The notes: a model not told the origin generated them from the sequence alone. 62,980 nucleotides of DNA from Coriobacteriia bacterium (GCA_030526515.1 JAUNCQ010000006.1:1-62980); one strand, 5' to 3'; shown: positions 16,547 to 25,661, numbered from the stretch's first letter. Translations and numbers: made by a program.

Positions 16547-17542
16547 TTAGTCGGCCAGCACGTCGTTCAGCCACTCCAGGACGAAGGCGTATACGGCGCG
16601 ATTCTCCCGCTCGTTCAGGATCTCGTGGCGCATGTACGGGAATATGCGCAGGTCGCAGCGGCCCTGTTTCGCCCCGCTGATCAGCTTGTGCGCTGCCTTG
16701 ACCTGGTCGGCCTTGGTGCCGCCGACGGGATCGTCTTCGCCGCTGATCAGCAGCATGGGCAGGTCGGTGGGGTAGCGGCGCGCCGTTGCAGGCTGGGCCG
16801 CCCGCGCCGTCAGCTCCGTCAGGGCTGCGTATCCGCCTACGCTGAACATGAAGCCGCAGTCGGGGTCCTCCACGTAGGCGTCCACGTTGGCGGCGTAGTA
16901 GCTCAGCCAGTCGAAGGGCGTGCGCGGCGTGGCGATTGACTTGTTGTAGCCCCCAGTCGCCAGGGAGTCCACCAGCTTGGAGCGGTGGGTTTCGCCCCGG
17001 AGAGCACCTAGAAGCTTGCACAGCAGGTTGCCTCCCTTGCTAGCGGCCAGCGGGGGATTGCCGGTGCCGCTCAGGATAACCGCCGCAAGGTCGTCGCCGT
17101 GTTCCGCCGCGTAGCAACGCGCCGTGAAGCTGCCCATGGAATGCCCCAGCAGCACCAGGGGAGCATGGTTGAATTCCCGCTGGGCGAAATCCCCGACCCG
17201 CTTTACGTCCTCCAGCAGCAGATTCACGCCGTTGGCCAGGGTCAGGTGTCCCTTCTGCTGGCCCTCCGCACAGGAGCGGCCGTGGCCTAGCTGGTCGTGG
17301 CCAACCACGGCGTACCCGTTGCAGGCCAGGCAGCTGGCGAAGTCTGCGTAGCGCGCTATGTGCTCCGCCATGCCGTGGACCAGCTGCACCACGGCCCGGG
17401 GCTGATCGAGCGGCCTCCAGACCATGACGTGGAGCTGGTCCTTGCCGTTGGCGCTGGGAACCCATATGCTCTGGGGCTCGACCTGCTTATAGTCGGCCAG
17501 GTTCTGCGCTGCTTCATGCTGGAGGTCGTACGCGTAGTCCAT
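16547..17542 (-). CDS. Alpha/beta hydrolase (serine aminopeptidase S33 / monoacylglycerol-lipase type)
   Basis: 331 residues from the ATG at 17542. The frame is open for another 118 codons, but that part has no family similarity and the ATG follows GAAAGG. Hallmarks: oxyanion region VHGMAEH, nucleophile elbow GHSMGS, an acidic residue in LLISGEDDPVGG and His near the C-terminus (YMRHEIL), giving a complete Ser-Asp-His triad. Probably a cytoplasmic carboxylic-ester or monoglyceride hydrolase. A GGGCGAAA lies in its ribosome-site region. Confidence 0.75.
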   Translation of the reverse strand: MDYAYDLQHEAAQNLADYKQVEPQSIWVPSANGKDQLHVMVWRPLDQPRAVVQLVHGMAEHIARYADFASCLACNGYAVVGHDQLGHGRSCAEGQQKGHLTLANGVNLLLEDVKRVGDFAQREFNHAPLVLLGHSMGSFTARCYAAEHGDDLAAVILSGTGNPPLAASKGGNLLCKLLGALRGETHRSKLVDSLATGGYNKSIATPRTPFDWLSYYAANVDAYVEDPDCGFMFSVGGYAALTELTARAAQPATARRYPTDLPMLLISGEDDPVGGTKADQVKAAHKLISGAKQGRCDLRIFPYMRHEILNERENRAVYAFVLEWLNDVLAD

Positions 17543-17705
17543 GGGTTTCCTTTCGCCCTGCTGTTCTTGGTCCCATGGTAGCGCAATGCGTGCAAAACCC
17601 GCGGTAAACCGCAGATTGCCGCGTGTTCGGCCCGGTCTTTTGGGTATGCTGTTCAGCGCGTCTAAAACCCGACGCACCGAACGGCCCGTCACGGAGGAAG
17701 CCCTC

Positions 17706-18434
17706 ATGATTGAAATCGACCACACCATTCTGACCAACGCGGAGGTGCAGGCCTTCGCCCGCATGCGCTCCTTCAACCCGCGGCAGCTGTTCGGCACGGG
17801 CCTGCTCATAGGCGTGATGCTCTTCGCGGGCATCATCGTCCTGAGCAACATGGGGCTCATGCCCCCGACCATCGCCGACCTGCGCACGGCCAACAACGAC
17901 TTCTACCTTATGGGCGCCTATGCCATCTCCTTGGCTATCGGCTTCACGGTGGCCTACTTCATGACCCGTCCCGCCAGCGATGCCCAGATTCAGAAGGAGC
18001 TCGACCGACTCCACTACAAGGACCGCCTTGCCGACCGAGCTCGCGTTCAGGGCGAAACCGCCGATATGCAGGCTGCCAAGTGGAAGGACCAGATTGCCGC
18101 GTGGATCCTGCAGGAGTACCCCGGCGTCAAGATGGTGCGCGCCGACCACAGCTTGGCCCAGTCCCGCTGGTGCGCCCTGAGCCTGCCCATCGACTTCGTG
18201 TTCCCGGAGCTGGGCTTGGCCGTCCAGGCAAACGCCGAGGCGTGGAACGATCGCCAGGCCTATGAGGAGGACGAGGAGTTCGAAACCTATAACTCCAACA
18301 GCCTGCACCTTTCCCGTTGTTGCGCCAAGCATGGCATCACGCTGATACACGTATGGGACTCCATGCCCATGGCTCAGATTCAGGCCGCGATTGCCGAAGC
18401 CATGGAAGAGTGCGAAGGCCACATGGTCGAATAA
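17706..18434 (+). CDS. Membrane protein with a degenerate PD-(D/E)XK nuclease-like domain
   Basis: 242 residues from ATG 17706 with GGAGGA upstream. Two membrane helices (about 36-56 and 75-95) lead into a charged helix and a soluble C-terminal domain. There, IDFVFPELGLAVQANAEAW followed by HLSRCCAKHGITLIHVWD strongly resembles the core of Vsr/DUF559-type nucleases, whose members read roughly DIYIPELKLAIEYNG...H...C...GI.LIHIWED. The catalytic Glu position is Gln here, so cleavage activity is doubtful. A membrane-tethered DNA-binding or decayed nuclease role is possible. The assignment rests on pattern recognition only. Confidence 0.5.
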   Translation: MIEIDHTILTNAEVQAFARMRSFNPRQLFGTGLLIGVMLFAGIIVLSNMGLMPPTIADLRTANNDFYLMGAYAISLAIGFTVAYFMTRPASDAQIQKELDRLHYKDRLADRARVQGETADMQAAKWKDQIAAWILQEYPGVKMVRADHSLAQSRWCALSLPIDFVFPELGLAVQANAEAWNDRQAYEEDEEFETYNSNSLHLSRCCAKHGITLIHVWDSMPMAQIQAAIAEAMEECEGHMVE

Positions 18435-18546
18435 CCTCGTAATCCCTTGAATAATGCGCTTTAACGCCGCTTTTGGTACTCTATGGGGTACGCGCCGTTT
18501 GGGCGGCTGCGTTACAATCTAACGGCACAACATGCTATATGGCAGA

Positions 18547-18564
18547 GGCTCCCGCGCGGGAGCC
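18547..18564. promoter_or_regulatory. Perfect 18-base GC palindrome in the trigger-factor leader
   Basis: GGCTCCCGC followed by its exact complement lies about 30 bases upstream of the trigger-factor start and downstream of a TACAAT -10-like box (18513-18518). In RNA it would form a compact hairpin in the 5' leader. Confidence 0.4.
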
Positions 18565-18595
18565 GCGTTCTGTCTGTGCTTATGAGGAGGATTAC

Positions 18596-19909
18596 ATGGA
18601 AATCACGAAGACTAATTTCGAGGACGACGGTCAGGCGCGTGAGATCGACCTGACGCTGGTTGCGTCCGCAGAAGAGGTCGACGAGTACATCAAGCTTTAC
18701 CTGAAGGACCTGTCCAACCTGGAGGTCCCGGGCTTCCGCAAGGGCAAGGCGCCCCGCAAGGTCATCGAGCAGGGCGTGGGCGGCCATGAGGCATTCATGG
18801 GCGGCGCAGCAGAGAAGCTGATCAACTCCCTGGCATTCAAGTGCATCGACGACGCCGACATCCTGTTCATCGAGGAGCCGGAGTTCAACGTGAGCACCGT
18901 CATGGAGGACGGCAAGCCCTTCAGCTTCTCCGTTTCCGGCAAGGTTCCGCCGGTCATGGAGCTCACCGATTACGAGCCGGTCTCCATTGAAATGCCGCCC
19001 GATGAGGCCACTGAGGCCGAGATCAACCGTCACATCGACAACCTGCGTGACTACTATCACACCTTCGAGGACATCACTGACGAGTCCCACGCAGCTGAGA
19101 TGGGCGACTACGCCATGCTGAACGTGACCATCACCACCGCCGAGGGCGGCCGCATCTCCGGCCTGACCGAGGTTGATCGTCTGGTTGGTCTGGGCAAGGG
19201 CACCATGCCGGCCAGCTTCGATGAGCACATCATCGGCGCTACCAAGGGCATGACCCTGTCCTTCGACTTCAAGGTTGAGGGCGAAATGAACCGTCCCGAG
19301 TTCGGTGATGGCAATCTGCATGCCAACGTGGAGGTCATGAGCTTCCGCAAGTGCATCGTTCCGGAGCTTGACGATGCTTTCGCCCAGAAGCTGGGTGCTG
19401 AGGACGTTCATGCGCTGACCGAGCAGGTTAAGAACGCCCTGAACAACGACAAGAACCGTTACCTGCCGCAGCTCATGGAGGAGCGCGTGGTCGATGCCCT
19501 CATCAAGCGCATCGATGGTCCGGTTCCGGAGTACTACGTCGACTTCATCCGCCAGGACGTGGGTCGTGAAATGGTCGCTAACCTGGACAAGGAAGGCACC
19601 AGCCTGCAGGATTGGATCCTCCGCAACGACGTGCAGCGTGAGGAGCTGAAGGAAAACATCCAGGCTGAGGCCCTGAACCGCGCCGTGCGCGACTGTGCTC
19701 TGGAGGCTATGTTCAAGCATCAGGGCTGGGAGGTCACTGACAAGGACGTCGAGGACCTGCTGCAGGGTACCGACAACCCCGAGGAGACCCTGAAGAGCTG
19801 GCAGGAGTCCAACCACGTTTCCGAGCTGCGCAAGATGTGCCGCCAGAACATGGTCATCCGCTGGCTGGTCAAGACCGCTGAGGTCACCGTTGTGGAGGAG
19901 GCCGAATAG
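18596..19909 (+). CDS. tig: Trigger factor
   Basis: 437 residues from ATG 18596 with GAGGAGG upstream. The N-terminal ribosome-binding domain carries the signature PGFRKGKAP (45-53); a central FKBP-like domain (about 160-245) is divergent, and the C-terminal helical chaperone domain runs to about 430. It binds nascent chains at the ribosome exit tunnel. It is relevant to the downstream island, where the FKBP and C-terminal parts of this architecture reappear as separate genes. The small membrane-protein gene follows 3 bases after the stop. Confidence 0.9.
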   Translation: MEITKTNFEDDGQAREIDLTLVASAEEVDEYIKLYLKDLSNLEVPGFRKGKAPRKVIEQGVGGHEAFMGGAAEKLINSLAFKCIDDADILFIEEPEFNVSTVMEDGKPFSFSVSGKVPPVMELTDYEPVSIEMPPDEATEAEINRHIDNLRDYYHTFEDITDESHAAEMGDYAMLNVTITTAEGGRISGLTEVDRLVGLGKGTMPASFDEHIIGATKGMTLSFDFKVEGEMNRPEFGDGNLHANVEVMSFRKCIVPELDDAFAQKLGAEDVHALTEQVKNALNNDKNRYLPQLMEERVVDALIKRIDGPVPEYYVDFIRQDVGREMVANLDKEGTSLQDWILRNDVQREELKENIQAEALNRAVRDCALEAMFKHQGWEVTDKDVEDLLQGTDNPEETLKSWQESNHVSELRKMCRQNMVIRWLVKTAEVTVVEEAE

Positions 19910-19912
19910 CCC

Positions 19913-20242
19913 ATGGCTAAGAAGCAGAAGCAGAAGCAGGCATCGCTGAAACACATCCGTCTTGCCGCCGAATACAAGCAGGAGGAGCGCAAGGGACTGA
20001 TCAAGCTTTTGCTGGCTGTTCTGGGCGGCGTGGTCATGTGGGCGCTGTTCTCGTTCACTCCGCTGAACGACCACAGCTGGCTGGGCAGCATGCTCATCTT
20101 CATCATCGTTCTGATCGTGGTGTTCCTGATTGGCGAGGTAGGCGTCAAGTTCTCCCGTTCCATGACGGAATACAACAAGATCAAGAACGAGTACGGCGTG
20201 ACCGACGAAATGGTCAAGGACTACATGAGTAAGAACAAGTAG
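19913..20242 (+). CDS. Small two-helix membrane protein
   Basis: 109 residues, starting 3 bases after tig and so co-transcribed. A lysine/glutamine-rich cytoplasmic N-terminus (KKQKQKQ) is followed by two membrane helices (about 29-48 and 58-80) and a basic C-terminal tail. No family recognised. The basic tails could contact ribosomes or nucleic acid, but nothing proves it. A strong terminator follows. Confidence 0.65.
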   Translation: MAKKQKQKQASLKHIRLAAEYKQEERKGLIKLLLAVLGGVVMWALFSFTPLNDHSWLGSMLIFIIVLIVVFLIGEVGVKFSRSMTEYNKIKNEYGVTDEMVKDYMSKNK

Positions 20243-20266
20243 TCCGGTTCCTGCGTATATAGGACG

Positions 20267-20296
20267 AAAGGGAAGGTCTTCGGACCTTCCCTTTTT
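20267..20296 (+). terminator. Rho-independent terminator after tig operon
   Basis: A 12-bp stem (20267-20278 with 20283-20294) capped by a TTCG tetraloop and ending in a T-run. Confidence 0.9.
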
Positions 20297-20317
20297 ATGT
20301 GGTGACTTGACGTAGGA

Positions 20318-20349
20318 AAGCCCCTCTGCAGGTGCGTACAGAGGGGCTT
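20318..20349 (-). terminator. Terminator of the LuxR-type regulator gene
   Basis: An 11-bp stem (20318-20328 with 20339-20349). On the minus strand it is followed by a T-rich tail, directly downstream of the regulator stop codon. Confidence 0.75.
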
Positions 20350-20369
20350 ATAAGCTATGTACGGCTGCT

Positions 20370-22022
20370 TTACTTGGATCCGTTCATGCTTTTCTGGATG
20401 GCGTCCTCGACAATGTCCAGGACCTCTTGGATAGAATGGACTTCCAGCTTCCGGTAGATATTCGCAATATGCGTCTTCACGGTGTGGATGGAGATGTAGA
20501 GCTCCTGCTGGATGAAAGCGGCGTTTCGACCGCGAGCTAGGTACGTGAACACCTCGCGCTCGCGTTTGGACAAGCTGTGCTTCAAGGCCAACTCATCTAC
20601 GGCTAGCTGCCAGTAGTCAACGGGTTCCTCGTCCTCTTCGGGCTGTTCCTCGGTCACATCGACCACGGGATATTCCGGCTCAATGGAAGAGCCATCTAGC
20701 TCACCGACGGAGTCGTTAGGCCACATGTCGTAGGGGACGATGTCAGTAACAAAGGGCATCAGGTAGATCATGAGCGCCAGAACGATGATGGCGGAGGAGA
20801 TCAGGTACAAAGCAACTCCAGCGCCAATGAAGTGCTTTAGCGCCACTCCAGCCAGCAGACCAAGCGCCATGCCGCCATACAGCATGCCGCGGTTCATGCC
20901 GATGAAGGGAATGAGGTTGCTTCCGAACTTCGTGGCCCACGCGAAGGCGAACACCATGAAGCCGAACTCGAATACGTTGAAGCCGGCAAAGGTAAGGGCG
21001 CGTGCTCCGTTTTCGCCGATCCAAGCCTGCTCCGGAAGCATGTCGATGGTGTTCAACGAGAAGAACATGGTCACGAACACGCCGATGGACATAATGATGA
21101 CGCTTGCCTGCTGGATAGTCATCAGGCCGTAGCGCTCAAGATACTTCTTAGGTAGCAGCATCAGGACAACCGCCGATAGCGTAGCGCCCAGGATTGGCCA
21201 AGTTCCAGCGAGAATCCAATAGGTTTCGCCCGAAGCTTCCTGAGAGAAGCTGCCCTGGCTGAAGCCGAAGACGATGCTGTACAGGAAGAAGAACATGCAC
21301 GGACCGACCATGTCGCTGATCTTGAGCTCCTGGCTTCCGGTTATCTCCTCGGTCCAGGGGTCGTACTTGCGACCGTACTTTTCTTCCTTGCGCTGATGAA
21401 CCAGGTACAGAAGGGTGGAGATGGCGGGAAGCAAAGCGAGAGCCACGTAGCGGAACGGGCGGGGGAGTAGAGCTATTGCTAGCGCAATGACGCTGCCAAG
21501 CCCCATGTTGAACGCCATATTTTTAAATACGCTCAGACCGTTGGCGCTATCCAGCGGGCTGGTGAGCCACGGATAGATCATGATTGCAGTTACAAAACCG
21601 AGGATGACGTATCCAAGAAGCGCTGCTTCGTCGGACACCGGCGGTTTGAATGCCGCGGTGCCAAAGCCCAGCACGCCAAGAACCAAGAACAGCGCGAGGG
21701 TAATGTAGATGCCCTTCTTGGACTCGCCCATGAACCAGCGGCGATACAGCGGTCCACACGAGCCAATGAGAAGATATGAGATAGCTAGGGAGACGTACAT
21801 GGCAATCTGGGGTGAGAAGCTCCTACCCAGATCCGTTTGAGCCGAAGGGTCGAAGATCGCTCCGAACACAACCAGGAAATGCCATGCGGCAACAAGGCAG
21901 AAACCACTGATGGAGAATCCGCTGAAAGAGCTGCTCCCGGAAGTGGTTCCGCCAGGCTTAAGATCGGCGGTTTCATTGACCTTGCTGGCTACGATTGAAC
22001 TATTCAAAACACTCACTCGCAA
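20370..22022 (-). CDS. Membrane-integrated LuxR-type transcriptional regulator
   Basis: 550 residues. About twelve membrane helices (roughly 35-430) are joined by an acidic linker (EEQPEEDEEP) to a C-terminal LuxR helix-turn-helix (LSKREREVFTYLARGR, then SIHTVKTHIANIYRKL). This architecture is characteristic of, and expanded in, Eggerthellaceae, where related regulators control neighbouring catechol-dehydroxylase genes. It is the natural candidate to sense the substrate of the adjacent island at the membrane and switch it on. The start is uncertain: TTG 22022, GTG 22016 and a later TTG are in frame and none has a clear ribosome site. A TATACT -10-like box lies at 22056-22061 on the minus strand. 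Confidence 0.85.
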   Translation of the reverse strand: MRVSVLNSSIVASKVNETADLKPGGTTSGSSSFSGFSISGFCLVAAWHFLVVFGAIFDPSAQTDLGRSFSPQIAMYVSLAISYLLIGSCGPLYRRWFMGESKKGIYITLALFLVLGVLGFGTAAFKPPVSDEAALLGYVILGFVTAIMIYPWLTSPLDSANGLSVFKNMAFNMGLGSVIALAIALLPRPFRYVALALLPAISTLLYLVHQRKEEKYGRKYDPWTEEITGSQELKISDMVGPCMFFFLYSIVFGFSQGSFSQEASGETYWILAGTWPILGATLSAVVLMLLPKKYLERYGLMTIQQASVIIMSIGVFVTMFFSLNTIDMLPEQAWIGENGARALTFAGFNVFEFGFMVFAFAWATKFGSNLIPFIGMNRGMLYGGMALGLLAGVALKHFIGAGVALYLISSAIIVLALMIYLMPFVTDIVPYDMWPNDSVGELDGSSIEPEYPVVDVTEEQPEEDEEPVDYWQLAVDELALKHSLSKREREVFTYLARGRNAAFIQQELYISIHTVKTHIANIYRKLEVHSIQEVLDIVEDAIQKSMNGSK

Positions 22023-22579
22023 TCAATATCGCTAATACGTCCAATTTATCTCAGCAGTATACTCCATAGGGTAGTAAGTTGTGACGTAGAAGCGGGTATT
22101 TCAAGCCCGGACAAGTTCGATTCAATGCTGGAATCGAAATAGCTCTTTGGTAATCCATTTGGGCCGCTTCCTGCGGATTTTCGGCGACTCTTAAGGGTAT
22201 TAGCCACTGAACTGGGATTATGTTGAACTCTAATACTCGTAGTACCAAGGAATTGTTGCGAAAAAAGACCGAATATCACCCAAATTAGTAACAACTGGTC
22301 GATGGTCTTTCTTCGGTAAACGGCTTATAGTTGTCCACAGTTAAGCTGATCAAGCAACTTGAGATCAGTGGTGCCGGCGAAGCGGCCGACGCATCGGACC
22401 TAGTTAATAGGTTCGTGTCTGGGATCGCGGAAGCCAGCGGAGCACGGCATCGAAGACAAGGCCTCGTGCAATGCGGGGCTAGTTGTGTGCTCGGATTTCC
22501 GGGCATATCTGAAGAGCAGGTTCGGCTTACTGATATATGTGCCTCGCAACGGTGAGGTAAGACCAAGAAGGAGTAAATT
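22023..22579. other. Long divergent control region with unusual AT-rich composition
   Basis: This 557-base gap separates the LuxR gene from the first island gene and contains no convincing gene. It is AT-richer than the flanks and carries a minus-strand TATACT box, widely spaced complementary arms AAAGACC (22264-22270) and GGTCTTT (22304-22310), and a GC-rich, foldable stretch at 22370-22500. A long structured 5' leader for the island transcript is plausible; no known riboswitch was recognised. Confidence 0.4.
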
Positions 22580-22810
22580 ATGTGTTTTAGGCCCGCTGGC
22601 GTTGAGACGCCCGTTTATTGCCCGCATTGCGAAAAGAAGCTGCCGATCGTTGGCAACACCATCCTGAAGAAGTGCCCGTTCTGCAAGACTCCGTTCTCTG
22701 ACGAGGACATGGAGAACCTGAAGGCTCAGTTCGCAGGTGACGGTGCTGGCGCAGCTGCAGCTCCTGCTGCTCCCGCAGCTCCTGGTGCTCCGAAGCCGCC
22801 CGCTGCTTAA
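22580..22810 (+). CDS. Small zinc-ribbon protein with Ala/Pro tail
   Basis: 76 residues from ATG 22580, with AGGAG at good spacing. A two-knuckle metal site CPHC...CPFC (about residues 14-34) forms a rubredoxin/zinc-ribbon-type centre and is followed by a short helix (DEDMENLKAQF) and a flexible Ala/Pro/Gly tail. Soluble. It opens the island transcript just ahead of a second tiny Cys protein. It could be a metal carrier, a protein-interaction module or a regulator. Codon choice matches high expression. Confidence 0.65.
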   Translation: MCFRPAGVETPVYCPHCEKKLPIVGNTILKKCPFCKTPFSDEDMENLKAQFAGDGAGAAAAPAAPAAPGAPKPPAA

Positions 22811-22868
22811 TTTACTTCTAGCAAGTAGCTAACGATCTCCTGAGATTAGACAACCGGAAGATTTAGAT

Positions 22869-23066
22869 ATGGCCGCCAAGATTGATATTAAGAATCTGCA
22901 GCTCACCCCAGGGGATTTAGGGGGTCTGGATCTTGCGGACATTACCTGCAGGGCTTGTAGTGGATACGGAAACTGTGGTTACCGCATGTACCGCTTGAAC
23001 GAGGGTAAGCCTGTTCTGATCTGCCAGCAGATGAAGGAAAAGCTGCTGGAGGAGAAGGAAAAATAA
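22869..23066 (+). CDS. Tiny Cys-containing protein, unknown function
   Basis: 65 residues from ATG 22869, with a weak GGAAG site. Four Cys are arranged CRACSGYGNC...C (spacing C-x2-C-x5-C-x14-C), followed by a charged C-terminal helix (MKEKLLEEKEK). It could hold one metal ion or a small Fe-S centre. It does not match a ferredoxin. It lies between the zinc-ribbon gene and the transporter gene, presumably in one transcript. No family recognised. Confidence 0.55.
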   Translation: MAAKIDIKNLQLTPGDLGGLDLADITCRACSGYGNCGYRMYRLNEGKPVLICQQMKEKLLEEKEK

Positions 23067-23190
23067 AACTCGTTGGTACTGCGTGGTCGTATAACCATGT
23101 GGTGCCAACGTGTTTATTTAGCTACTTCTCACTTGCGCTTGGCACGCAAGGTAATTCGCTCACAATGGACTAATTCCAATAGGAGGGAAA

Positions 23191-24906
23191 ATGAGCGATC
23201 GTAAAGAATTCTCGATTTCGGAGGTTATTGACTCCTTCGGAATCAACGGTCACACCTGGATGATGTTTATTCTCCTGGGCCTGGCCAACATCTTCGACGG
23301 CTATGACTTCATGGTCGTTAACTCCACCAATACGTTCCTGGCTGCCTCTTTCGGCATGGTCACTGCTGACCCCACTGCTCCCACGGGTTACGTTGTTAAC
23401 TCCGCTGCAATGGGCTCCCTGACCACCTGGGGCCTGCTGGGCATGGTTCTTGGCGGTGCTTGCGGCGGCATCATGTCTGACAAGATGGGCCGTAAGAAGA
23501 TGCTGATCATCGCATGCCTGTTCTACGGTATCTTTACCCTGCCGCAGGCATTTGCTCAGGACCTGGGCTTCTTCGCAGCCTTCCGTCTGATCGCAGGCTT
23601 CGGCGTTGGCTCCTGCATTCCGGTCGTTACCACCTGCTTCTCTGAGATCATGCCTTCCAAGAACCGTGGCGTCTTCGTCACCTTCGGCATGGCCTTCATG
23701 GTTGCTGGCTGGGTTCTGGCTGGTCTGATCGCTAACCCGATCTGCAACACTCCCGGCAGCATCATGGGCGACTTCACCGGTGCTCAGATCACTCTGGCTT
23801 CCGGTGCTACCGCCAATGAGAACTGGCGTGTTTGCTACCTGATCGGCGCTCTGCCCGTTATCTACGGCATTGCTCTGATCTTCCTGATGCATGAGACTCC
23901 GCACTGGTACGCTAACAACGGCCAGAAGGAGAAGGCTATCGAGGCTCTGGCTCAGATCGAGAAGGCCACCACTGGTCACGTCACCGAGCGTTCCGCCGAT
24001 TGCCTGGTCGTTCCGCCCCGTCCGGCTAAGACCTCCGTCAACGTTCTGTTCTCCAAGAAGTACATCGTTGCTACCGCTGCTATTTGGACCACCTACTTCG
24101 TCGGCCAGTTCTGCGTTTATGGTATGAACGCATGGATTCCGACCTGGATGGGCCCGAATGGTGTGGGTTGGACCCAGCAGGACGCAGTTAATCTGCAGAC
24201 CTTCAACAACTTCGCAGCTATCCTGTCTAACGTCACCGTTGGTTTCGTTTCCGACAAGATTGGCCGTAAGAAGAACCTGTGTGCATCCTGGATCCTGTGC
24301 GCTGTCGCCATCATCCTGTGCTCCATGTTCGTCAGCCACAACAGCCTGATCCTGTGCTACGTGCTGATGCTTCTGTTCGGCTTCGCTCTGAACTACGCAA
24401 TCACCGCTGTTCAGCCGCTGATGCCCGAGTCCTATCCGACCGCTCTGCGTAACACCGGTACTGCATGGTGCCAGGCATTCGCTCGCTTCGGCGGCTCCGC
24501 CTCCTCCATCGTTCTGGGCGCTATCGCTTCCATGGCTATGTTCCATGCTGGCGGCGACCCGGCTGGTGCTACCAACTGGTCCATGGTTGTTCTGGTTCTG
24601 CTGATTCCGTTCGCTCTGGCAGAAGTTTGCTCCATTCTCTTCGTCGTCGAGACCGGCGGCAAGACCATGGACCAGCTCGCTGCTGAGGCCGCAGCTGACG
24701 ACCCGAACGACACTGGTATGGTGCCCTTCATCGTTATGATGTGCATCGCAGCCTTCCTGGCAGTTCTCTGCATCGTGTGCCCGCTTGTTATCCAGGGTTG
24801 GTCCAAGATGCCCATCGCTCTGCCGCTGATGGCTACCGGTCTGCTGCTGCCCTTCCTGTTCTTCTTCGTCTTCGCTGGCCCGCAGGCTCTGAAGAACCGC
24901 AAGTAA
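23191..24906 (+). CDS. MFS transporter, aromatic-acid:H+ symporter type
   Basis: 571 residues from ATG 23191, with AGGAGG upstream. The first helix carries LANIFDGYDFMVV, the DG(Y/F)D motif of the aromatic-acid symporter group, and motif A appears twice (GIMSDKMGRKK and FVSDKIGRKKN). Two extra helices at the C-terminus (about 510-565) raise the count to roughly 14. Expected role: proton-driven import of an aromatic acid or other organic anion, or substrate/product exchange for the molybdoenzyme downstream. Codon choice (GCT, GTT, CGT) is that of a very highly expressed gene. It is flanked by small Cys proteins upstream and a terminator downstream. The exact substrate cannot be read from the sequence. 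Confidence 0.8.
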   Translation: MSDRKEFSISEVIDSFGINGHTWMMFILLGLANIFDGYDFMVVNSTNTFLAASFGMVTADPTAPTGYVVNSAAMGSLTTWGLLGMVLGGACGGIMSDKMGRKKMLIIACLFYGIFTLPQAFAQDLGFFAAFRLIAGFGVGSCIPVVTTCFSEIMPSKNRGVFVTFGMAFMVAGWVLAGLIANPICNTPGSIMGDFTGAQITLASGATANENWRVCYLIGALPVIYGIALIFLMHETPHWYANNGQKEKAIEALAQIEKATTGHVTERSADCLVVPPRPAKTSVNVLFSKKYIVATAAIWTTYFVGQFCVYGMNAWIPTWMGPNGVGWTQQDAVNLQTFNNFAAILSNVTVGFVSDKIGRKKNLCASWILCAVAIILCSMFVSHNSLILCYVLMLLFGFALNYAITAVQPLMPESYPTALRNTGTAWCQAFARFGGSASSIVLGAIASMAMFHAGGDPAGATNWSMVVLVLLIPFALAEVCSILFVVETGGKTMDQLAAEAAADDPNDTGMVPFIVMMCIAAFLAVLCIVCPLVIQGWSKMPIALPLMATGLLLPFLFFFVFAGPQALKNRK

Positions 24907-24952
24907 GAACATACTTGGGTAGTTTGATTAGGCATACAGCTTAATTGACCTG

Positions 24953-24983
24953 AGGCCCCGCTCTTTTGAGCGGGGCCTTTCTG
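24953..24983 (+). terminator. Terminator of the transporter transcript
   Basis: An 11-bp stem (24953-24963 with 24968-24978), a TTTT loop and a following T-run. Confidence 0.9.
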
Positions 24984-25007
24984 TGTCTATGCGAATCTGT
25001 TGCGTGG

Positions 25008-25049
25008 ATGCAAAAAGCCCCTCGAATTACTCCGAGGGGCTTTTTGCAT
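25008..25049. terminator. Bidirectional terminator
   Basis: A 17-bp perfect stem (25008-25024 with 25033-25049) with A-run and T-run flanks. It can act in both directions and serves the minus-strand LURP-like gene. Confidence 0.9.
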
Positions 25050-25070
25050 TATGCTGTGGGTTGGCTCCCG

Positions 25071-25661
25071 CTACTTTGTTGCATCGGGGTCTTTTTGAAG
25101 CTCTTCGTAGGTTACGCCGACCTCGAGGAAGTTTCGCTTGAACTTCTTGATGAAGCTCGCCTTGGGGTCGTTTTCTCCGGTGCTCAAGCCCTTGTGGTGC
25201 TCCTTAATCATCATTCCGAGCACGACGGAAACAGCGGAACGAAGCTTTGACAGATCCTTTACCTTTACTTCGTAGCAAGGGCCATGATGGCGGAAGCTAT
25301 CTACGGTGCGGATGAGGCAGTCCTTCTTGCCGTTGTCCTCATTGACGAAGCTTGCGTTTCCATTGCTGATGCTGCCGTACATTTGCCATTTCATGCCCTC
25401 GAAGAAGTAGTGCTTGAAGATGGTGTGGGTAATCAGGCGATAGGTGTACTCGTCGACGCGGATTGCGTACTCAAGCGCCTTGTGATCGGGCTTGATGCGA
25501 GCGATAAGGCCGCCCGAACGCCCGATGATGTTGACGATGGACTTCTCTGATGCCCAGTCGCTTTCTGCTGTTGCAAACAGGGCTCCGTCTTCGTACCACA
25601 TCTCAAAATTCTGCTTGCCCTCAAGGGCATTGATAGGGATGTAGACCTTTTTGAATATCAT
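25071..25661 (-). CDS. LURP-one/Tubby-like domain protein
   Basis: 196 residues from ATG 25661 with AGGAG upstream. The beta-rich pattern of paired strands (FEMWYEDGALFATAESD, IARIKPDHKALEYAIRV, YEVKVKDLS) and the terminal hydrophobic helix (VSVVLGMMIKEHH) resemble the LURP-one-related/DUF567 twelve-strand barrel. Bacterial members have no settled function; related folds bind membrane lipids. It is transcribed against the island genes and does not share their extreme codon bias, so it may be a bystander. Confidence 0.5.
   Translation of the reverse strand: MIFKKVYIPINALEGKQNFEMWYEDGALFATAESDWASEKSIVNIIGRSGGLIARIKPDHKALEYAIRVDEYTYRLITHTIFKHYFFEGMKWQMYGSISNGNASFVNEDNGKKDCLIRTVDSFRHHGPCYEVKVKDLSKLRSAVSVVLGMMIKEHHKGLSTGENDPKASFIKKFKRNFLEVGVTYEELQKDPDATK

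Noticed and set aside
22331-22555. 74-codon frame in the divergent region before the zinc-ribbon gene
   Set aside because: No usable start or ribosome site, no domain, and composition unlike the neighbouring genes; treated as leader sequence.
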